64,000 nt of DNA from Leptobrachium leishanense. Lineage: Eukaryota > Chordata > Amphibia > Anura > Megophryidae. The notes beneath the pieces were generated by a model that searched no databases, was not told the DNA's origin, and saw nothing but the letters and a program-made list of their open reading frames with translations. A program made the position numbers and the translations under genes. The stretch spans positions 245,865,721 through 245,929,720 of the forward strand of contig CM019067.1 of the NCBI GenBank assembly GCA_009667805.1, given 5' to 3'. Of the stretch, positions 56,690 through 64,000 are shown one piece after another. Each line of letters begins with the position of its first letter. Position 1 is the stretch's first letter.

Positions 56690-59600
56690 AGAACCCCCCC
56701 CTCAAAGGGCGGCCACTGGACGACCCCCAGGGGCACGAGGATGAGCCAAATAGAAGGCTTTCACCAACCTAGGAGCATGGACTTCCGTAGCCGGGAGCCA
56801 AGAACGATCTTTGGACCGTAGCCCTCCCAGTCAATCAAGTACTGTAAAGTCCCCCTAGATATCCTGGCATTCAGAATGGCCTTAACCTCAAACTCCTCCG
56901 CACCTCCACGGAGACAGGAGGAGGCGGCATGGACCTTGGTATACCGGTTGCATAACAATGGCTTCAAGAGGCTCACGTGAAATACATTGTGTATCCTGAT
57001 ATGAGGAGGCAATGCCAAAGCATAGGAGACCGGATTGATTCGCCTCAGAACTTTATAGGGGCCTATGTATCTAGGTGCCAACTTCATGGAGGGCACTAAG
57101 AGTTTGATATTCCGCGAGGAAAGCCAAACCATATCTCCAACCTGATACACAGGTGCTTGCCTCTTGTGTCTGTCTGCCTTAATCTTCTGGATGGCACTGC
57201 TTTTCTCCAGTGCCTCCTTAACTCTCCCCCAAGTCTCCTTCAAGGATGCCAAATGCTCGTCTAAAGCAGGTATTGTGGTATCCGGAAACGTAGCGGGGAG
57301 CACGGGAGGATCGAAACCGTAAACAGTGAAGAAAGGTGAATGTCCTGTGGATTCACTCACTGCATTGTTCAAAGCATACTCTGCCCATGGTAGAAGATCA
57401 GACCAGTTATCCTGTTTGTCAGATATAAAACATCTTAGATACTTTTTTCTATATTCTGATTAGCGCGTTCTGCTGCTCCGTTAGTCTGGGGGTGATAGGC
57501 GAGGAGAAAGATAAGTCTATCCCCACATTCTTACAAAAACCCTTCCAGAATCTGGAGACAAATTGGGTACCCCTATCGGAGACAATCCAAGAGGAATACC
57601 ATGTATGCGGACCACGTTGTTTATGAATATGGGCACCAGTTCGAGTGCCGAAGGTAGTTTACGAAGAGGAACATAGTGGCCCATCTTGGAGAACCGATCT
57701 ATGATAGTAAGTATTACTGTATTACCTCTTGAAACAGGTAACTCCACTATAAAATCCATTGCCAAATGCGACCATGGTCGTTCTGGGATTGGCAGAGGCT
57801 GGAGTAAAACCAATGGGTACTGTTTTGGGACTTTTATGTCTTGTGCACACCTCTCATACAGCTATGTAATCTTTTACATCTTGGCGTAACGAGGGCCACC
57901 AGAAGATTTTACTGATGCTGGACACCGTTTTGGTGATTCCCATATGCCCAGAAGTTTTTTGTCATGGTACATGTTTAGTAATTCCTCTCTTTCATTTTCA
58001 GGTACAAAGAGTTTCGCGGGAGGTCTCCCCTCAGGAGCTGTGCCCTGAACGGTTTGCAACCTTTTCATCAAAGGAGACGAGACATTAATCGTGGTAGAGG
58101 CTATTATCCGTTCTTGGGGTACAATGGGATGCTGATCTTGGATATTATGCTCGTAAGATTCATACTGTCTTGATAGTGCGTCTGCTTTGATGTTTCTGGA
58201 TCCAGGTCTATAGGTCAGGACATAATTAAAACTCGAAAGGAACAACGACCATCTCGCTTGCCTGGAATTTAGACGTTTAGCATCTCCAATGTATGTGAGA
58301 TTTTTATGATCAGTTATGATAATGATGGGATCACTAGACCCTTCCAGTAAGTATCTCCATTCTGCCAAGGCTGAAACCTTGGCCATTCTGCCAAGGCTAA
58401 CAACTCTCGGTTTCCTATGTCATAGTTCCTCTCTGCCGGGGACAGTTTCCGGGAATAGAAGCCGCATGGATGCAAGGGTTTATCGGGTGCCTCCCTTTGG
58501 GACAAGACTGCACCAAGACCTATTTCGGAGGCGTCAACTTCTACTTGAAATGGCAGAGTCGGATCTGGATGTCTGAGAACAGGGGCAGTAGTGAATGCTT
58601 GTTTGAGCGCCTCAAAAGCTTGACTGGCTTGGGGTGTCCATTTCTGATTTCCCACCCCTTTCTTTGTCATAGCCGTGAGAGGGAGATACCAAAGCTGAAA
58701 AGTCTTTAATGAATCTCCTATAATAATTAGTAAACCCCAGAAACCTCTGGATGGCTTTCAGCCCCTGGGGCAGAGGCCAGTCAATGATTGCTGAGAGCTT
58801 CTTAGGATCCATCTGAAAACCGTCAGGAGTTATTATGTAGCCAAGGAAATGTACTGTTTTTATGTCAAATAAACATTTTTCCAGTTTACAAAACAACCCA
58901 GCCTCCAACAGTTTTTTCAATACTTGTTTCACATGGACATGATGGGTTTCAATATCAGGGGAGTATATCAGGATATCATCCAGATATACAATGACAAAAA
59001 CTTGTAGAAATTCTCTTAGGGTATCGTTTATGAGGTCCTGAAAAATGGCTGGCGCATTACATAAACCAAAGGGCATCACTAGGTATTCATAATGTCCACT
59101 TCGTGTATTAAAAGCCGTTTTCCATTCATGGTCTTTTTTGACCCTTACCAGGTTGTAAGCTCCGCGTAAATCGAGCTTAGTATAAATTCTGGCCCCTTTT
59201 AGTCGGTCGAATAGTTCCGTGATAAGAGGTATGGGATATTCGTTCCTTATGGTTATCCTATTCAAACCTCTATAATCAATGCAAGGTCGCAGATCTCCCT
59301 CTTTTTTGGAGACAAAAAAGAAACCTGCTCCTGCTGGAGAGGAGGACCGTCTGATAAATCCTCGCTCTAGATTCTCCCTTATGTACTCCTCCATAATGTC
59401 GTTTTCCTTTTGCGACAAGGGGTATACGTGTCCCTAGGAGGCATAGTACCGGGGAGTAAATTTATTGCACAGTCGTATGGGCGGTGTGGTGGTAGGACCT
59501 CAGTCCTGGATTTAGAAAACACCTCCTTTAATTCTTGATAACATTCAGGGACCTCTGTGGATAAAGGAGGAGCTGTGGCAATGTTGAGGCTACCGATCAC

Positions 59601-59960
59601 ATTGACCCTACCCAGACATTTTGACTGACAATGAGGACTCCAATATTTTATGTCTCTCTGGACCCAATCAATAACTGGGTTGTGTTCTACCAACCATGGA
59701 AACCCAAGAACGACAGGACATGAAGGAGATTCAATGATCTGAAAACATATTGTTTCATGGTGCAATACTCCTGTTACCATACATACATGAATAGTGTCGT
59801 GAGTAATACGTGGACAGGATAGCGGGTTCCCATCTATGGCTTCTACCATTAGAGGTTTTTCTTTGAGAACCAGAGGTATGAGGTTTTTGCAGCAAAATGT
59901 TTATCCATGAAATTACCTGAGGCCCCAGAGTCCAAAAACGCCTCAGTCTTGAGGTGAACC
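56690..59960 (-). pseudogene. Chromovirus pol: protease, RT, RNase H, integrase, chromodomain
   Basis: Domains on the minus strand: rest of the protease with VVLGFPWLVEHNPVIDW (about 59700); RT with GFIRRSSSPAGAGFFFV, YTKLDLRGAYNLVR and the catalytic YLDDIL (about 58975-58990); RNase H with [15 protein letters not shown] and [12 protein letters not shown]; a partial integrase HHCC region (MYHDKKLLG) near 57970; the integrase core with AMDFIVELP, TIIDRFSKMGHY and, near 57460-57500, AYHPQTNGAAERANQ; a GPYKVLRRI module; and a C-terminal chromodomain LQYLIDWEGYG. Breaks lie near 59849, 59400, 58640, 58380 (a 26-bp duplication around ATTCTGCCAAGGCT), 57850, 57530 and in the chromodomain. The usual protein copies RNA and integrates DNA; this copy cannot make it whole. 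Confidence 0.9.
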
Positions 59961-61018
59961 CTTTCCCAGTTTAGAGAGATTGGTAACAGAATCCTGGATT
60001 TTTTTTCATTATCCACAAAGGAGGCATAAAGAGAACCAATAACCTGGGTGTTAGCTGTTCTTTGGCTTGATGTACCACTGTCACCCCTGCTACCCCTAGG
60101 TATTTGAGGACATTGAAGGCGAAAATGGTCTGCCCCTGCACAATAGAAACATAGCCCCTTTTCCCTTCTGTGAGCTCTTTCTGCGTCCGAAATACCAGTT
60201 TTTCCTATCTGCATAGGTTCTGCACCTGGCATTTCCCCTCTTACATTTTCCTGGTTACTGGATGTGCTGGTATTTCTAGACAATAGAGGTAAAGGAGGCA
60301 AGACCCTTCTGGGTCTATCTCTAGGATGTCTCCTTTCCCTAATTTGATCATCCATGGCAATACAAAAATCAATAAGGTGATCAAGTGTCTCTGGCAATTT
60401 TAATGGAGCCAACTCGAACATAAAAGTATCGTTTAGGCCTTCAGTAAAGGCTAATGTTAAGACATCGTTAGGCCAGAGAACCTCTGAAGTCAGAGTTTTG
60501 AAGTCTATAGCGTAATCAGAGACTCTCCTATTCCCTTGTTTTATATGCAACAAAGACCTACCCGCATTAGTAGCCCTTCTAGAGGGGTCAAAGGTCCGTT
60601 TTAGCTCTGAAGTAAAACCCTCGTAGTCATAAATGATAGGTTTCTTGTTTTCCCACAAGGGTGTAGCCCACAACAAAGCTTTCTCTGTCAGATGGTTGAT
60701 CAGATAACCCACCTTGGCTTTATCCGTCATACATGACCCTGGGTTATTCTCAAACAAAATCTCCAGTTGAGTCAAAAAACCCCGGCACAAACTTGGGGTA
60801 CCATCATACCGTAACGGCGCCTTCATACTAAGCCTATTTCTTTCGGGAGAGGCCGGACTAACAATAGGCAATACAGGGTCCGGGGAGGTTGTGGATCCTC
60901 CACTGGACCGATTCAACAAGGTCTGAAGAGCAAGAGCAAACTGGTCCATTCTATGGTCCTGCTCTTCTTGTCTGGCTGCGATACGTGCCAACTGTATAGA
61001 GAGGTCTGCGGGATCCAT
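59961..61018 (-). CDS. Chromovirus Gag
   Basis: Open from ATG at 61018 (MDPADLSIQLARIAARQEEQ), 15 nt inside the 5' LTR edge. It starts with a helical segment, then a capsid-like domain (TQLEILFENNPG, KAKVGYLINHLTEKALLWA, RTFDPSRRATNAGRSLL) and a CCHC knuckle CFYCAGADHFRLQC near 60112-60153. It runs directly into the protease motif AFLDSGASGNFMDKHFA (about 59900-59940) in the same frame, as in Tf1-type single gag-pol frames, and is then broken near 59849. The frame is also open upstream through the LTR to 61471. Gag packages the RNA in cytoplasmic particles. Confidence 0.85.
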
Positions 61019-61019
61019 T

Positions 61020-61032
61020 GGCCCTGACGTAA
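61020..61032 (-). promoter_or_regulatory. Putative self-primer binding site
   Basis: Just after the 5' LTR the element strand reads TTACGTCAGGGCC. It is not a tRNA-type TGG site. Ten bases (ACGTCAGGGC) are the exact complement of GCCCTGACGT at 61566-61557, the predicted 5' end of the element RNA. This is the arrangement of self-priming Tf1/sushi elements. Confidence 0.7.
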
Positions 61033-61319
61033 TGTCACGTATCCCCCTGAATACCAGAATATTGGTCCCTATACGCCAGACGCTCTCTAGCCTTCCGATC
61101 CTTAAGTGGTCGGCACGTCTAGATAGATATTTCGGTTCACAAGACAGAGTACCCACAAGGGTTAATATCAGACAGATATACAAGGCCTTTAGATAGTTTG
61201 TTCTCCCCAGGACTTTAGTAATATAAGAGGTAGTCTGCTGTATGCTTAGGGTTACACACAGACTAACACCGGTACCAAAGTTAGGAGCAGAACCGTTAGA
61301 GAAGTCGTTGCCAAAATCA

Positions 61320-61480
61320 GGAGTCATACACAGAGGTGGTTCTTTGCCAATGCCAGGGGTCATACACAGAGGTGGTTCTTTGCCAATGCCAGGGGTCATA
61401 CACAGGGGTGGTTCTTTGCCAATGCCAAGGGTCATACACAGAGGTGGTTCGTTGCCAAGGCCAGGAATCATTCACAGAGA
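61320..61480 (-). repeat. 36-bp tandem repeat in the 5' LTR, open reading frame
   Basis: About five units. On the element strand each 36-bp unit encodes 12 residues of the form GIGKEPPLCMTP, and the frame stays open from ATG at 61471 through the rest of the LTR into Gag. Confidence 0.9.
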
Positions 61481-61588
61481 ATATTATGCAGCCAGAAACA
61501 AAGGTCAGACACGGACAGTACCAAAAATCGCAAGAGCTCTGCGGGAATGCAATACCACGTCAGGGCACGGGTAAAACAGTGAAGCCGG

Positions 61589-61597
61589 TTTTTAAAA
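61589..61597 (-). promoter_or_regulatory. TATA-like box of the chromovirus LTR
   Basis: On the element strand TTTTAAAAA lies about 30 nt upstream of the GCCCTGACGT that matches the priming site, fitting a TATA box with transcription starting near 61566-61568. Confidence 0.6.
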
Positions 61598-61784
61598 CCG
61601 GCGGGTCCGCGTCATCACGCCAGGTCCCGCCCCCCGGCGTCCCACGTGAGCGCAACCGGCTGCAATATCAATCGGCGCCTGGCCAGCGAGCAGCGTGGAA
61701 GCCGCTGCCAGGCGCCCAATGGATCGATACGTTACAGAGTTGCTGTGATTTTGCAGACATGCTAGAATTTTTTTTTATTTTGTT

Positions 61785-62450
61785 TTTAAATGCATAAATT
61801 TTATTAGAAAGACAGTAAATATCAGGGAGGTACAGAATAGGAAGGGGCATGGGGACAAGGGTACATCAACCATATCACTAGAGAACATACGAAAACAGTG
61901 AGAACTGACCATAATAAAGAGGAATCCTGAGCCCTCCCAAGACCCCCCGTCACAATTGAAACCTAGAATAACTGAAAGGCAGGGGAACACATCTAGGGTG
62001 TCACGCTTAAATCCAGGGTTGAAGAAAAAGGCATGAAAACTGAAGGAAGAAAAGCAGGGAAAGAAAGAGAGGGAGAGAAGGAAATAGGAAAAAAAGGGGG
62101 TAGGGGAGTAGGTAATCTTCAAATCCCCACAAACCTGCCTACGGCATGGTACGAGGCCCCACTGACTGCTTTCCCCCCCCGCTACACACAAGAAAAAAAA
62201 CACCTCCTGCCTCACCCGGAGAAGGCTAAAGCCCCGAGAGCTGGGGGCGTAAACATTTCAAGCCATGGAGACCACACCCTCTGGAAATGCTCCATTCGGT
62301 TGTGCACCATAGTATTTTTGGAATATATCATGGCCCGGAACAGGGGAGGGCCCTTCCACATATGAGTCAGGTAGATGTGCACAGTGCTCAAATATGGGAC
62401 ACACAAAACATTTAATGGTCAAATCTCCTAGAAGGTGGCAGTCATGTAAC
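61785..62450 (-). repeat. Antisense poly-T-led repeat, unassigned
   Basis: Begins with a T-rich stretch, continues in purine-rich DNA (AGAAAGAGAGGGAGAGAAGG near 62060) and GC-rich segments; minus-strand ORFs are short. The layout recalls 38846-39700 and may be a LINE 3' region in reverse. No domain identified. Confidence 0.35.
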
Positions 62451-63839
62451 GAAAAGCTATGCACACTGAATAAAAACTGGCTATCAATTATATTTTACTA
62501 ATGTATCATGTCGTGTCCCTCATCACCAGATGTACAGTGGCCAAACTATGGCTGAGATCGACATGTACCTCTTGATAATATTATTATCCATTTGCACAAA
62601 CATTGCGATTGAAATGAAGATACTAAAGTTAAAATAGTGAAATTAAGGTATTAAAGTCCCGTTTTCAAATTTAATATATTTAAAGAAAATTATAAATTGA
62701 ATCCTTAATTAAAGCAATATTCTGAATTCAAGGTGTCCATTACATCGCTTTGTGTTGACGTTGTGAGCTCCTGTTCTCCCAAGTTATAATGTTTAAAATC
62801 TATTCTAGAACTGCTTTTTCCCCCTTCCAAAACGTCTGAGTCATCTGAAATCTTATAAGGTGGTTATAAATTGAGAGTGAGGACTTTTTTGAGATAAGCA
62901 CATTAACTGTACCAGAAGGTGGAAACCTATAGACTTTGGCGTCCATAAATAATAGCATGGAAAAAATCTTTTGGCAACCAACAGTAAATCAGCCTTCACT
63001 GTATATACTGCTTCTGAGCCTGCCAGAGACTCTTCATATTTCAAGTGCATTTTTAAATGGTTCTGTTTTTCTTAATTTGAAGGTTAATGACGGGAGCTGA
63101 GAAAAGATAACACTTGTACGGGTACATCAAAAGCCAACTAATATTACTTTAGCTGTATGAAAGTAAGTAAAGGTCAATGGGGATGAAGCTCGTGGCGATC
63201 GGTTTCTCTTGGGAGAGGAGCCACAGTGAAACCAAATCTTAGTTTACATTGGACATCTTTGCTACTTTGGTTCATGTGCTGTCTCAAAGGAATGGAAGTT
63301 TCTGAGCCATGCTGAAATTTTTGATTTCTATTGGTTTAAACAAATTCAGATTGGTACCATGTACCAGGTTGTATTTTTTTTTTAGTCAATTTAGTTTTAG
63401 CTCAAATCAGTCCATAAAGGCAACAAGTCCCAAGTAATGTCTTATCTGTTCGTTTGAAGACTGACATTGATATGTACAGGATTGGAGATGGCGAATCTTC
63501 AGTCCACATTATTATATTTGAAGCACTGAAACATTTTCACTCATACACATCTTTTCAACAAAGGTTTTGCCCTAGTGATCACTCACTCATTTTCACAATG
63601 CTGTGTTTGACCATGGAAAAGATAAGGATACAGAGATTCATAAAAAAAATTCACATGATGAACAGTTAACAGAGGGTGTTAAAAATAAATTGAAATTGAT
63701 TAACCGTATTCTGGTCAACATATAGCAAAAAAAAAAAATGATTGAAAGCTAACCTCAGGAAAGAATGGTGCAACTGTCCTTGGATCCCATCTCAAACTTT
63801 ATATAGACTGGCCAAACCAGTAATTAGGAGTCACTGATG
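62451..63839. other. Mostly unique-looking stretch
   Basis: No gene, RNA or repeat recognised. Confidence 0.45.
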
Positions 63840-64000
63840 GAAAAATGCAACAAGGCCATTATCCATTACTTAATACAGGAGGGGTGGGGTCGCGCCTATT
63901 CCCCGATGGGGCAGCTGCAACCACCAAATGTATCCAGCCCAACAACATGTATAAAACATAAAAAGGAGAAAAATGCCATCTTCGCTTATTCCCATTATAC
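63840..64000 (+). repeat. Family R repeat, cut by window edge
   Basis: TACAGGAGGGGTGGGGTCGC, CTGCAACCACCAAATGTATC, TATAAAACATAAAAAGGAG and GCTTATTCCCATTATAC match 21745-21875 closely, in the same order. Confidence 0.7.

Larger units (their letters stand above)
55990..61736 (-). mobile_element. Complete Ty3/gypsy chromovirus, Tf1/sushi type
   Basis: 5747 bp with both LTRs, flanked by GAGTT on both sides (55985-55989 and 61737-61741). Element order on the minus strand: 5' LTR, Gag with CCHC, protease, RT, RNase H, integrase, chromodomain, purine-rich tract, 3' LTR. The LTRs differ at roughly 8-10 positions in 700, several being single-base homopolymer indels, so insertion is fairly recent. Pol is broken by several frameshifts, so the copy looks inactive. 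The chromodomain and the self-complementary priming site place it in the Tf1/sushi group known from fungi and vertebrates. Confidence 0.93.
61033..61736 (-). repeat. 5' LTR of the chromovirus
   Basis: 704 bp, TG...CA ends, nearly identical to 55990-56689. On the element strand U3 is short (61736 to about 61567) and R-U5 long, holding the 36-bp repeats. The last LTR bases are CGTGACA. Confidence 0.93.

Noticed and set aside
1..64000. CRISPR array, rRNA, operon or plasmid features
   Set aside because: Repeats are dispersed or tandem without regular spacers; the genome is clearly eukaryotic.

Overview
This is vertebrate nuclear DNA, most likely from an anuran amphibian with a transposon-rich genome. 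The reasons are the density and mix of DNA transposons (PIF/Harbinger, hAT, TTAA-type piggyBac/Kolobok-like, Tc1/mariner), a chromodomain Ty3/gypsy element of the Tf1/sushi type, a PNMA-like Ty3/gypsy Gag, an L1-type LINE and tRNA-derived SINEs. No prokaryotic gene organisation, rRNA, true tRNA gene or CRISPR array is visible. I found no host protein gene that I can name; two short exon-like segments (25521-25561 and 55329-55382) are the only candidates. The species assignment is inference.

Layout. 1-2943: 5' part of a Ty3/gypsy element on the minus strand (protease start, PNMA-like Gag, leader with a tandem repeat, probable LTR). 2960-12780: MITE fragments, a GC-rich block with long anonymous ORFs, a 1.5-kb hAT foldback element with a perfect 8-bp target duplication, and a 135-bp inverted repeat pair 6.1 kb apart. 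12788-16329: an apparently intact autonomous PIF/Harbinger transposon with two genes, a DDE transposase (minus) and a MADF/Myb-like accessory protein (plus), whose exons interleave. 16490-31150: Harbinger- and hAT-type MITEs, SINE fragments, a solo LTR and a minisatellite. 31339-35190: a Russian-doll cluster of TTAA elements whose insertion order can be read because the outer element is a foldback and supplies its own empty-site controls. 35950-42120: more MITEs. 42125-45800: a 5'-truncated L1-like LINE split by a 1.2-kb TTAA element. 45900-55320: LTR-like DNA, a Tc1/mariner MITE, a purine-biased tandem repeat, and a hAT element nested in a Harbinger MITE. 55990-61736: a complete but frameshifted chromovirus on the minus strand with both LTRs and a 5-bp target duplication. 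61785-64000: antisense repeat and little else.

How the parts relate. The Harbinger element is the plausible source of transposase for the deletion-derivative MITEs at 18226-18652 and 32076-32486, which share its ends and its TTA target. The MITE family at 10682, 16490, 20461, 29228, 36574 and 53176 also uses 3-bp targets but has unrelated ends, so it needs another Harbinger source. The four TTAA elements at 31343, 32666, 34068 and 42840 belong to one family built as a string of hairpins. The chromovirus carries features of self-primed reverse transcription: a 10-nt complement between the predicted RNA 5' end and the site just after the 5' LTR.

Many single-base indels in the chromovirus fall in homopolymers, so some of its frameshifts could be assembly error rather than decay.
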